Positions 19,010-27,208 of a stretch of DNA of 64,000 nt are shown here, piece by piece. Under the pieces are notes generated by a model. The model was given only the letters and a program-made list of their open reading frames with translations, was not told where the DNA came from and did not search any database. The DNA comes from Oxynema aestuarii AP17. GTDB lineage: Bacteria; Cyanobacteriota; Cyanobacteriia; Cyanobacteriales; Laspinemataceae. A program made the translations under genes and the position numbers. The first letter of the stretch is position 1; the number at the start of each line of letters is the position of its first letter. Where the stretch lies: positions 5,493,299 through 5,557,298 of the forward strand of contig NZ_CP051167.1 in NCBI RefSeq assembly GCF_012295525.1, read 5' to 3'.

Positions 19010-19847
19010 TCAGAACATTGTATAGTTCCGGACGGCGATCGCGGAAAAAGCCATAGGACGCGCGAGTGCGAGCGATCGCCCGAAAATCAAAACTCGCACA
19101 AACAAATCCCGTCTGACTGGCCCCGAGTTCTGCCACCTTATCCCCCCGGGGGTTGGCGACGAACGAGTGACCGTAAAAGGTCTGTCCCGCTTCCGTTCCG
19201 ATGCGGTTGGCGGCGACCACAGGCACCACATTGGCGACGGCATGACCGATCATCACACGTTGCCAGGGATCTTTTGTATCTAACTCAGGGTCTTGCGGTT
19301 CGCTACCGATCGCCGTCGGGTATAACAGCACGTCGGCGCCCATGAGAACCAGCGATCGCGCGCATTCGGGGAACCACTGGTCCCAACAAATGCCAACGCC
19401 GATGGTACCAAAGTGCGTTTTCCAGACCTTAAATCCCGTATTCCCCGGTCTAAAATAGAACTTTTCCTCGTACCCCGGACCGTCGGGAATATGACTTTTT
19501 CGATAAACCCCGAGTAAGCGACCGTCCGCATCGACGATCGCCACACTATTGTAATAGGCTTGTCCCGCTTTTTCAAAGAAAGAAATAGGGAGAACTACCC
19601 CCAATTCGGCGGCGAGTTTTTGGAAATGGGCGATCGTCGGATGATTCTCTACGGGATGGGCCCACTCGAAATATTTATCCCGTTCTTCTCGACAGAAGTA
19701 ATAGCCTTCAAAAAGTTCGGAGGGTAAGATAATTTGAGCGCCGTTCGCCGCCGCTTCTTTCACCAGTTCGTCGATGCGGGAGACATTGGTCGATCGATCT
19801 TCACAAAAGGCAGTTTGTAAGGCAGCAACGGTAATCAGGTCAGTCAT
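18987..19847 (-). CDS. aguB: N-carbamoylputrescine amidase
   Basis: A 286-residue nitrilase-superfamily amidohydrolase that splits N-carbamoylputrescine to putrescine, CO2 and ammonia. The Glu-Lys-Cys triad is visible: E in LPSELFEGYYFC, K in YRKSHIPDGPGYEEKFYF, C in GVGICWDQWFPE. The SHIPDGPGY and GICWDQWFPE strings are characteristic of AguB rather than of other nitrilases. Cytosolic. It lies 102 bp after aguA in the same leftward direction, so the two form the agmatine-to-putrescine pathway. The 3' end overlaps znuB by 23 bp. Confidence 0.95.
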   Translation of the reverse strand: MTDLITVAALQTAFCEDRSTNVSRIDELVKEAAANGAQIILPSELFEGYYFCREERDKYFEWAHPVENHPTIAHFQKLAAELGVVLPISFFEKAGQAYYNSVAIVDADGRLLGVYRKSHIPDGPGYEEKFYFRPGNTGFKVWKTHFGTIGVGICWDQWFPECARSLVLMGADVLLYPTAIGSEPQDPELDTKDPWQRVMIGHAVANVVPVVAANRIGTEAGQTFYGHSFVANPRGDKVAELGASQTGFVCASFDFRAIARTRASYGFFRDRRPELYNVLTTADGTL

Positions 19848-19922
19848 GGTTTTTTTGGCAAAATAGGGGGTATTTTAGCCCTGAATCAGTCCCTAAATTC
19901 ATCGCTAAATTTGTATGAGTTC

Positions 19923-19939
19923 GGGCAAGATGTCTGCCC
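19923..19939. repeat. Dispersed hairpin repeat between aguA and aguB
   Basis: GGGCAAGATGTCTGCCC: GGGCA pairs with TGCCC around an AGATGTC loop. Member of the GGGCAAGAT family also seen at 9926, 22336 and 57267. Confidence 0.6.
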
Positions 19940-19949
19940 CACCGGAGGT

Positions 19950-21014
19950 CTAAGCTTTAATGATGGGTTGCTGTTGGGTAATGCAGTGAAAGGCACCGCC
20001 ACCGAGTAAAATATTTTTAGCCGGACATCCGACAGTGCGGCGATTGGGGAAGAATTGACCGATCGCCTCTACCGCTTGTGCGTCATATTTGCTGCCATAG
20101 GTTGGAACGACGACGGTGGTATTGGCAATGTAGAAATTGAGGTAACTGGCGGGCATGATTTGGCCGTCGCGATCGCAGATTTTTCCCGGAGAAGGAATTA
20201 ATTTAATATCGAGTTGGCGACCGCAAGCATCGGTCATTTGCGATAAATCTTTGGCAATTTCTGCCAACACTTCGGCATTGGGATCGTCGCTGGTTTGCGG
20301 TTCCATACACAAGACTGTTCCCGGCGCGACAAAACGGGCGATCGTATCGATATGTCCGTCGGTATGATCGTTGAGTAAACCGCGATTTAACCAGAGAACT
20401 TTACGGACGCCAAATGCCGATCTCAACACCTTTTCTAATTCGGCTTCTGTTGCTTGAGGATTGCGATTGGGATTTAACAGACATTCTCGGGTGGTTAAGG
20501 CAGTTCCTTCGCCGTCAATTTCGACGGCGCCCCCTTCAAGGGTGTAGGGAAAATAGATTTGAGGAACGTCTAAAATGCCGCTCATTTTTCCGGCCACTTC
20601 GAGATCGCCACTCAAGATATATTTTTCACCCCAACCGTTAAAATTAAAGCGAATGGCGGCTAAAGTTTTATCCGGTTGAACTTGGAAAATTGCGCCGATA
20701 TCGCGCAACCAAATATCGCCAAAGGGGATAATATGAAATCGGGGAAAAAGATCGCCGAGTAACGATCGCGCTTCCGCCTTTCCTGCTTCATCCAAAACGA
20801 GGATTTCTAGCCGTTCTCCCCGCCGCTTTCCCGTTTTCGGATCGAGATCGGCGATCGCCCGACATAATTCTACAAACTCTTGGCGAACCGCGTCTAAGCG
20901 GTCTTCCCACAGTTCCTCGTGACTCGGAAACGCCAACCAACAGGCTTCGTGAGGTTCCCACTCGGCGGGAACTCCCGCTTGGGTGACGTCGGGACTCAAG
21001 GTAGTCAAGCGCAT
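19950..21014 (-). CDS. aguA: Agmatine deiminase
   Basis: A 354-residue guanidino-group hydrolase (PPAD family) that converts agmatine to N-carbamoylputrescine and ammonia. Signatures: AEWEPHEACWLAFPS at the N-terminus, IWLRDIGAIF, NGWGEKY, LEGGAVEIDGEGT, LLNDHTDGHIDTIARFV with the catalytic Asp/His, and near the C-terminus LLGGGAFHCITQQQP with the nucleophilic Cys. Length and motifs are normal. First gene of the leftward aguA-aguB pair; the start is ATG 21014. Agmatine would come from an arginine decarboxylase not in this window. Confidence 0.96.
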   Translation of the reverse strand: MRLTTLSPDVTQAGVPAEWEPHEACWLAFPSHEELWEDRLDAVRQEFVELCRAIADLDPKTGKRRGERLEILVLDEAGKAEARSLLGDLFPRFHIIPFGDIWLRDIGAIFQVQPDKTLAAIRFNFNGWGEKYILSGDLEVAGKMSGILDVPQIYFPYTLEGGAVEIDGEGTALTTRECLLNPNRNPQATEAELEKVLRSAFGVRKVLWLNRGLLNDHTDGHIDTIARFVAPGTVLCMEPQTSDDPNAEVLAEIAKDLSQMTDACGRQLDIKLIPSPGKICDRDGQIMPASYLNFYIANTTVVVPTYGSKYDAQAVEAIGQFFPNRRTVGCPAKNILLGGGAFHCITQQQPIIKA

Positions 21015-21302
21015 TCCTCCATCATCGATTGCGATCGCTAGAATGGACTATTCTATAAGATTTTAGAGCGAAACGACTTCCGCTAAATCAACTAAATCTG
21101 AAACCTTCGCCGCCAGTGGATGCGATTTTGTCAATAAGTCATTCCTGCAAAGTCCACCCAGATGTTGAGATCGTTTTTGAAAGTTTTTTGAAAATATTGA
21201 TAGCGATGAATCGTTTGGAAGGACACGGAAATCTCGTGTACCGACGGTTAATCTCGACTCTCGACCGTTGTTTTTTAAAACAGCTTTAATATATACGAAT
21301 AG

Positions 21303-21512
21303 CTAACACAACAAAGTAATGAATATCGGAATCGATCCGATCGCCAAACTGAAAACGAATTCTGTAGCAGTGAGTGCACTTACAGCGAGGGTGCTACTGG
21401 CGATCGCGTCCTCCCGGTTTATGCCAGCAGCGAGGCGTATTTGGCTTCGAGTTTAGCCCGGGCGGGAGATCGTGGCATTGGTATTTATACATTAGAGCCT
21501 TATTCGGGGTAA
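21303..21512 (+). pseudogene. Open coding-like fragment with no start
   Basis: A frame open from a stop at 21300-21302 to TAA 21510-21512 without an early ATG. Its second half reads like protein (GDRVLPVYASSEAYLASSLA, then RAGDRGIGIYTLEPYSG) with codon use like the neighbouring genes. I do not recognise the family. It is in the same frame as the oxidoreductase remnant that follows, so both could be pieces of one decayed gene, or of two. Confidence 0.35.
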
Positions 21513-21683
21513 AAAAAGATAATTTGTATAAAAAGATCGCCGATCGCCGTCGAAGAGCGATCGTTTCCGAGTACCTACACCCCCATTCCCGGGCTGTATC
21601 GAGTCGGCGACAGTACCTTACCCGGCATTGGCGTGCCTGCTGTCGCGGCCTCCGGAATTTTATGTGCGAATAGTTTGCGTTGA
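21513..21683 (+). pseudogene. C-terminal remnant of a carotenoid isomerase/phytoene-desaturase-like oxidoreductase
   Basis: The frame ending at TGA 21681-21683 reads TPIPGLYRVGDSTLPGIGVP then AVAASGILCANSLR. This is the conserved C-terminal FAD-binding segment of CrtISO/CrtH and related amine-oxidase-fold enzymes (IPGLYxVGDSxxPGxGxxAVAxSG). Only about 45 residues of the usual 500 remain; upstream in this frame is a TAA (21510) and unrelated sequence. No start, no Rossmann GxGxxG motif. Hence a decayed gene end, not a functional gene. Confidence 0.7.
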
Positions 21684-21740
21684 AACTGCGGGCAAGAAAG
21701 AGAGATAATTGATTGAGAATCAAACAGTACAATCCAGACC

Positions 21741-22064
21741 TCATCGCACTTTCTTCACGCCCCCTGTCGCCGTCGGCAAAGCGGCGGGCGCCGACACCTG
21801 CGGATGCGCAACCCGCATCGCCGTCCCCTCCAACCGGGGATAAACCACCACCAGCAACCCAAAAGCCATCAGAGACAGCAAAACCGGACACTGGCGCCGC
21901 CTGTTTCCCCGTTCCTGCTGCCAAGACAACAATAACAGCAATAGACTCAATCCAACACCTCAATAAGCATTGCCCAAACCCAGCACATTGGGAATGAGAC
22001 AATCCAGCAATTGATACAGTTTGTCCTTATTTAAGGCGAATTTTTGAGATGTCATCGGACTCAT
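21741..22064 (-). pseudogene. Small membrane protein interrupted by an in-frame TGA
   Basis: Leftward from ATG 22064 the frame reads MSPMTSQKFALNKDKLYQLL and on to GLGNAY, then TGA (21962-21960), then continues GVGLSLLLLLLSWQQERG and LLSLMAFGLLVVVYPRLEG to a stop at 21741. Before and after the stop the text reads as one protein of about 106 residues with two membrane helices; TGA may replace a TGG Trp codon. The family is not recognised. Alternatively, only the downstream part is used from an internal start. Confidence 0.5.
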
Positions 22065-22335
22065 CCAAACTTTATCCAAACTTTTGACATCTCTATTAAT
22101 AATTAGAGCAAAAATCAGTGAAAATGTCCTAAAATACTTATTGTATAAATCTAATATTTAAGCAGAATAAACGATCTTAAAAATTTCATAAAATCAAATA
22201 AAATCACCCAGAATCAATCAAAATCAATCAAAATAATGACCCTCTTGCTTTAAGGATTATAATTGTAGATGTACGCCATATATAGCCTTCCTAAATCAGT
22301 CGATGCAGGGCGATCGCCCCCGACCCTTTGAGAGT

Positions 22336-22352
22336 GGGAGCATCTTGCTCCC
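22336..22352. repeat. Dispersed hairpin repeat GGGAGCATCTTGCTCCC
   Basis: A 7-bp perfect stem (GGGAGCA/TGCTCCC) with a TCT loop. It shares the central GCATCTTGC with the copy at 57267. Confidence 0.65.
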
Positions 22353-22580
22353 TACTTAGGTTACAAATTATTTAGGATTGCTATAGTAGGGGGTTTAGTT
22401 TCCAAACCCTACAGGACACAATAGAAATGTCGAGAGAGTTGGGGTAACCAGATGGCTGCTCTCTGTATGTTTATTTTATAAACAGTCTCTCGATCGGATT
22501 GTTGAATAAGTGGTGAATTAATGCAGAAAATTGTGGTATTTTAAATAAGTTTGTCGATCGCAGGTGCTCTTGAGGATTGC

Positions 22581-23300
22581 ATGGATAAATTTAGAGTCGA
22601 AGTCATTACGAAAACACCTCAACCGCAGCAAACCATTTACGCTGCCATGCATCAGGACTACAGCGAAAACTTTGTGGTGGACGATCGCGGGAAATGGCCC
22701 GAGGAGACGAAAGCTGGGGAAACGGTGGTCAAGCGTTTGTTGGCGGGGGAACGCGGACATTACGGACCTTTAGAACATGTATCGATCGTGTTCAATTGTG
22801 GCTTTTTCCCACACAGTGTCATGCAGCAAGTTCGGACGCATCGGCTTCTTAGTTTCGATGTCCAGTCCAATCGTTATACGGGGTCGAGAATCGTACAGGC
22901 GGCGGCAGGAGAACGGGATCTCGAAGATGTTTTTTATCTGCGTCCGGTGGGCTTTTATCACGATCGCCAGGGCAAGCGTTACGAGTATAGCCAACAACAG
23001 CGCGATCGGGATTTAGCCTGGTGTTTGGAGGCGGCGAAACGGTACGCCCAACTCATCGAAGAAGGGGCGGCGGAGGAACACGCCCGGGGGATTATTCCCT
23101 TTGACGTTCGCCAGCATTGGGTGATGTCTTTAAATGCGCGATCGCTGATGCATTTATTAGATTTACGCTTTAAGTTAGACGCTCAATTAGAATGTCAAAA
23201 ACTGTGTGAGAAGATTTGGCCACATTTTCAAGAATGGATGCCAGAAATTGCGCTGTGGTACGAGAAAACGCGCTTGAAAAAAGCGCGGTTGTCGCCGTAG
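22581..23300 (+). CDS. thyX: Flavin-dependent thymidylate synthase
   Basis: A 239-residue ThyX that methylates dUMP to dTMP using methylene-tetrahydrofolate and reduced FAD. The ThyX motif region is RTHRLLSFDVQSNRYTGSR (from R85), a cyanobacterial variant of RHRxxSxNxxSxR with Asp where Asn is usual. GHYGPLEHVSIVF, ARGIIPFDVRQ and SLNARSLMHLLDLR provide the other dUMP/FAD-binding segments. I use ATG 22581 (GAGG about 6 nt upstream); the frame opens 10 codons earlier. The nucleotide genes dut and dCMP deaminase follow, so dUMP supply and use are clustered. Confidence 0.95.
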   Translation: MDKFRVEVITKTPQPQQTIYAAMHQDYSENFVVDDRGKWPEETKAGETVVKRLLAGERGHYGPLEHVSIVFNCGFFPHSVMQQVRTHRLLSFDVQSNRYTGSRIVQAAAGERDLEDVFYLRPVGFYHDRQGKRYEYSQQQRDRDLAWCLEAAKRYAQLIEEGAAEEHARGIIPFDVRQHWVMSLNARSLMHLLDLRFKLDAQLECQKLCEKIWPHFQEWMPEIALWYEKTRLKKARLSP

Positions 23301-23323
23301 AGAACAGGCGAGAAATAAGAGGG

Positions 23324-23342
23324 GGCGGGTATTTTGCCCGCC
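23324..23342. terminator. Hairpin between convergent thyX and dut
   Basis: GGCGGG (23324-23329) pairs with CCCGCC (23337-23342) over a TATTTTG loop in the short gap where thyX and dut converge. It is symmetric enough to act for either direction, but lacks a T tract. Confidence 0.5.
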
Positions 23343-23349
23343 GCCAGGA

Positions 23350-23775
23350 TTACACCCCCGTGGAACCGAAACCGCCGTTTCCTCGGCTGGTTTCGACTAA
23401 TTCTCCCCGGAAAACTTGGATGGGGGGACGAACGATGGGGGCGATGACCATTTGAGCGATTCGCATTCCTTTGGTGACGTCGAAAGGTTGCGAAGAATGG
23501 TTGATGAGAATGACTTTAATTTCGCCTTGATACCCTTCGTCAATCGTCCCGGGGCTATTGAGAACGGTGATGCCGTGTTTGGAGGCTAAGCCGCTACGGG
23601 GGCGGATTTGGGCTTCGGTTAAAGGGGATAATTCGATCGCAATTCCCGTTCCGATTAATCGCCATTCCCCGGGAGGGATAAGGACGTCTTCATGGGCGAT
23701 CAAATCCATGCCGGAATCGGTCTCGTGGGCGTAGGTGGGTAGGGTAGAATCGGGATAGAGTAGGCGAATTTTCAT
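23350..23775 (-). CDS. dut: dUTP diphosphatase
   Basis: A 141-residue trimeric dUTPase that hydrolyses dUTP to dUMP and pyrophosphate, keeping uracil out of DNA and feeding ThyX. The five motifs are present: motif 1 [11 protein letters not shown], motif 2 [10 protein letters not shown], motif 3 with the catalytic Asp in [14 protein letters not shown], motif 4 [10 protein letters not shown], and motif 5 [11 protein letters not shown] at the C-terminus, the mobile lid. Length normal. Leftward, convergent with thyX. Confidence 0.97.
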   Translation of the reverse strand: MKIRLLYPDSTLPTYAHETDSGMDLIAHEDVLIPPGEWRLIGTGIAIELSPLTEAQIRPRSGLASKHGITVLNSPGTIDEGYQGEIKVILINHSSQPFDVTKGMRIAQMVIAPIVRPPIQVFRGELVETSRGNGGFGSTGV

Positions 23776-23884
23776 CGAAAACTATCGAATGAGCAAAGCT
23801 CCGATCCTATCAGACAAAAGCCCTTCACAGATCGCCGCGATCGCCCCAGAATGGAAACTGCACCTTTAGCCGCAATCAAACCCC

Positions 23885-24445
23885 GTGAATGAGAGCCATA
23901 ACCCCGACGAGGGGGTAATCCGACCGAGTTGGGATGAATATTTTCTAATGTTAGCCAAATTGGCGGCGACGCGATCGACCTGTTTGGCGTTTCCGGTGGG
24001 GGCGACGATCGTTAAACATAAACAAGTGTTGGCGACGGGATATAACGGACCGCCTGCGGGGTCGCCCCACTGCACGGAACAAGGATATTGCTATCCGGGG
24101 GTCGTCAGTTGTAGCGAGAGTGACTTACCCTCGCGGGCGGTTCATGCGGAAGCCAATGCGATCGCCCAAGCGGCGAAACACGGGATCGCCACGGACGGGG
24201 CCTCGATTTACGTCACCTTAGAACCGTGTTTGTCCTGTTTGAAACTGATTATTTCGGCGGGAATTCGGGAAGTTTTTTACGAAACGCCGTTTAAAAGCAA
24301 ACAGAATAAATGCGTGCGCGATTCCTTCGTCGAGGAAGGTCTCGTGACCTTAAAACAAATTCAATTATCCGAGGCGATCGCCCGACAAGCATCCCATTTT
24401 CTCCTAAATCCGACCTCGATCGCCCGCCAAACTTCTAAAAAATAA
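23885..24445 (+). CDS. dCMP deaminase (ComEB/DCD-like cytidine deaminase family)
   Basis: A 186-residue zinc deaminase that likely converts dCMP to dUMP. The zinc site is H87-A-E89 (in RAVHAEANAI) plus P-C115-x-x-C118 (in LEPCLSCLKLI), with Glu89 the proton shuttle. GYNGPPAGSPHCTE, with extra His/Cys residues, is characteristic of dCMP deaminases, which bind a second structural zinc and are often regulated by dCTP/dTTP. GTG 23885 is the listed start; a GTG start without a clear ribosome binding site leaves some doubt. It completes the dUMP set with dut and thyX. Confidence 0.93.
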   Translation: MNESHNPDEGVIRPSWDEYFLMLAKLAATRSTCLAFPVGATIVKHKQVLATGYNGPPAGSPHCTEQGYCYPGVVSCSESDLPSRAVHAEANAIAQAAKHGIATDGASIYVTLEPCLSCLKLIISAGIREVFYETPFKSKQNKCVRDSFVEEGLVTLKQIQLSEAIARQASHFLLNPTSIARQTSKK

Positions 24446-24640
24446 ACCCTCGGCGAGAGTCAAATACGAGACATTCCCAACAGCTTAGTTTAGGATCGGA
24501 TGGGGTCATAAAAAGTCACTAGGTCATTCGCCCGCGTTAGTTGGGGGATCGCGATTCTTAATAGTCCAGTGCAGAAGCGTTACACGGGCGACGAATGCAC
24601 CTGGAAGTCAATCAGAGTGCTTGGCAATTGCGTATACATG

Positions 24641-27208
24641 AACTGCCGTTTCCTCCCTTACCTTCAAGGTTTCTGGGTGGCGGGGACACTCCTACTCGGG
24701 AGTGGCTTCGCCACGGCTCAGATCGTGCCGGACGACACCTTACCCGAACCCAGCCGGGTCGATCGCCTTGGGCGTCGGCTGACGATCGACGGGGGAACGC
24801 GCCAGGGAACCACCCTTTTTCACAGTTTTGACAAATTTTCCGTTCCCACGGGAATGGAAGCCTTGTTCGACAATCCGGGGGCGATCGAGAACATCATCAC
24901 CCGGGTGACCGGGGCCGAAATCTCGCAAATCGATGGCTTAATTCGCGCCAACGGGAGCGCTAACTTATTTTTCCTCAATCCCAACGGGATCGAGTTCGGG
25001 CCGAATGCGCGCTTGCAATTGGGGGGCAGCTTCTTCGCCTCCACCGCCGACGCGATCGCCCTGTCCGACGGCAGTCTCTACAGTGCCACGGAACCGCAAG
25101 CCCCTCCCTTACTCACCGTTAGCGTTCCCGTCGGCTTGCAATTCGATCGCGAAGGGTCTGCGAATGAAAATCCCCCAACCGGGGCGATCGCCCAGCCTCT
25201 CCACAGGAGAATCGTCGTGCGCGGGTTCGGTCACCGCCTCAGTAGCGCCGATCCCCTGTTGAGTCCCTTATTCAAAACCGGGATCGAAGATGCCTTGCAA
25301 GTCAATCCCGGTCGAACCCTCGCCCTGATCGGCGGTTCGGTGACCCTCGAAGGCGGCGTTTTAATCGCCGAAGGCGGTCAGATCGAACTCGGCGGCATCA
25401 CCGAGGGTCGCGTCACCTGGCAGAACACCCCGGAAGGCTGGAACTTCGATTACACCAACGCCAGTGAGTTTGCCGATTTATCCCTATCTCACCAATCTCT
25501 CCTCGACACCAGTGGGGCGATCGCCGGGGATATCGCCCTGGTCGGTCGTCGTCTCACTTTAACCGAGGGATCCCTCGCCTGGGTGCAAAATCGCGGCTCT
25601 CAAGCCAGTGGCGGTATTCGCGCCCGAGGGAGTGAGTCGCTGATCGTCAACGGAGCGAGTTCGGACGCCACCGTTTCTAGTGGCTTCTTCTCGGAAGCGA
25701 TCGATCGCGGATCCGGAGGCGACTTGGAGATCTCCGCCCAATCGATCGCCCTGTCCGGCGGCGGTCGTCTGTTCAGCCGCAGTTTCGGCGAGGGTTCGGG
25801 CGGTCACCTGAGTTTGCGCGTCACCGATTCGATCCAGTTAACCCAAGTCGGCACGATCTCCCCCAATCTATTTACCTCCATTTATGCCTATACCCTCGGC
25901 TCCGGACGGGCAGGCGATCTTTCCCTGATGACCCGACACCTGAGCTTAATTGACGGGACGGCGATTTCCTCGGGAACCCAGGGGCCGGGAAATGGCGGCA
26001 ATCTCGTCATCGAAGCTACTGAATCGATCGCCGTGAGCGGCGTGCTGCCGATTTTGCTGGTTCCCAGTTCGATCAACACCGTGACCACCGGATCGGGCAA
26101 TGCAGGGGCGGCGATCGTCGAAACGGGAACCCTGAGTATTCGTCAGGGCGGTCGCATCGGTTCGACGACCTTGGGCAGTGGCGCGGCGGGCAGCGTGCGG
26201 ATCGAGGCGACGGAAGAAATTACCCTCAGCGATCGGGTTCCCGGTGCGTTAGGACGCAGCACGATCGCGTCGAGTGCGAATATCGTCGATCTCGTCTTGC
26301 AAGAAGCCTTTGGCTTTCCGGCGCGTCCGTCCGGCGGTTCGGGCAACATCACGATCGCCGCTCCCCTGGTGCGGGTTCTCGACGGCGCCGAAATTGCGGT
26401 AGAAAACGAAGGGATTGGCGACGGCGGCAGCTTGTTCGTGCGCGCCGATTCAGTGATCCTCGACGGTGGGGGACAACTGAATGCGGCGACGACGTCGGGA
26501 ACCGGGGGCAATATTACCTTACAAGTTCGCAACCAGCTCTCGGCCCGACGGGGCAGCCAAATCAACGCCCAAGGGGGCGAGACGGGGGACGGGGGCAACA
26601 TCCGCCTCGATGTCAATACGATTGTCGCCTTGGAAAATAGCGATTTAGTCGCCAATGCGGTACGGGGACAGGGCGGCAATATCGAAATCCGCACTCAGGG
26701 GATTTTCGGGCCGCAATTTCGCGATCGCCTCACGCCGGAGAGCGATATTACGGCGAGTTCTCAATTTGGCGTCAACGGCATCGTCAACATCAAAAGTCCC
26801 GAAATTGACGCCAGTTCGGCCCTGTCTCAGTTATCCGTCGAGTTGGCCGACCCGAGCACCCAAATCGTTACCGGATGTTCGACGCAGCAGCGAAGCAGCT
26901 TCGCCCTCGTCGGTCGCGGCGGCTTGCCGACCGGGCCGAGTACCCGCTTGAGAAGTCAGCGCCTCTGGGAAGATTTACGCGACTTGTCCCCGTTCCGATC
27001 GGACAACGGCGAACAAGAATCCCACGGCGTCTCTCCCGAAGAAGCGCCCGTCTCCGACTCACAAAGTTCTATCCCCGTCGAGGCCGACGGCTGGCGGACG
27101 ACGGCGGTAGGTGAGATCGAATTGGTCGGGCCGTCGGCAGTGCCGGAACGACTGGCGAGCGATCGGCCCGAGGACTGCAACCTGCTCGGTTCGGTTCGAG
27201 AATGGTGA
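24641..27208 (+). CDS. Two-partner-secretion hemagglutinin-like exoprotein (TpsA)
   Basis: About 855 residues. A Sec signal (GFWVAGTLLLGSGFATA|Q) is followed by the TPS/haemagglutination activity domain (residues about 30-150): GGTRQGTTLFHSFDKFSVP, VTGAEISQIDGLIRANG, LFFLNPNGIEFGPNARLQLGGSFFAST. Beyond this is a right-handed beta-helix of repeating IxLSGGG, GNGGNLxIEA and GSGxAG turns, ending in a Pro/Ser-rich region and a C-terminal CNLLGSVREW. TPS proteins are exported through an outer-membrane TpsB pore; no tpsB gene is present here. ATG 24641 is chosen because the signal begins there; the frame opens from GTG 24569. It overlaps the CHAT gene by 7 bp. Confidence 0.88.
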   Translation, partial: NCRFLPYLQGFWVAGTLLLGSGFATAQIVPDDTLPEPSRVDRLGRRLTIDGGTRQGTTLFHSFDKFSVPTGMEALFDNPGAIENIITRVTGAEISQIDGLIRANGSANLFFLNPNGIEFGPNARLQLGGSFFASTADAIALSDGSLYSATEPQAPPLLTVSVPVGLQFDREGSANENPPTGAIAQPLHRRIVVRGFGHRLSSADPLLSPLFKTGIEDALQVNPGRTLALIGGSVTLEGGVLIAEGGQIELGGITEGRVTWQNTPEGWNFDYTNASEFADLSLSHQSLLDTSGAIAGDIALVGRRLTLTEGSLAWVQNRGSQASGGIRARGSESLIVNGASSDATVSSGFFSEAIDRGSGGDLEISAQSIALSGGGRLFSRSFGEGSGGHLSLRVTDSIQLTQVGTISPNLFTSIYAYTLGSGRAGDLSLMTRHLSLIDGTAISSGTQGPGNGGNLVIEATESIAVSGVLPILLVPSSINTVTTGSGNAGAAIVETGTLSIRQGGRIGSTTLGSGAAGSVRIEATEEITLSDRVPGALGRSTIASSANIVDLVLQEAFGFPARPSGGSGNITIAAPLVRVLDGAEIAVENEGIGDGGSLFVRADSVILDGGGQLNAATTSGTGGNITLQVRNQLSARRGSQINAQGGETGDGGNIRLDVNTIVALENSDLVANAVRGQGGNIEIRTQGIFGPQFRDRLTPESDITASSQFGVNGIVNIKSPEIDASSALSQLSVELADPSTQIVTGCSTQQRSSFALVGRGGLPTGPSTRLRSQRLWEDLRDLSPFRSDNGEQESHGVSPEEAPVSDSQSSIPVEADGWRTTAVGEIELVGPSAVPERLASDRPEDCNLLGSVREW

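Larger units (their letters stand above)
21015..22580. other. Degenerate region, no intact gene
   Basis: About 1.57 kb without an intact gene, the longest such gap here. It holds broken coding remnants on both strands (21303-21512, 21513-21683, 21741-22064), an AT-rich stretch near 22100-22260 with AATCAATCAAA-like repeats, two hairpins (22336-22352 and GTAGGG/CCCTAC near 22385-22412), and the thyX promoter region at the right end. Confidence 0.7.
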
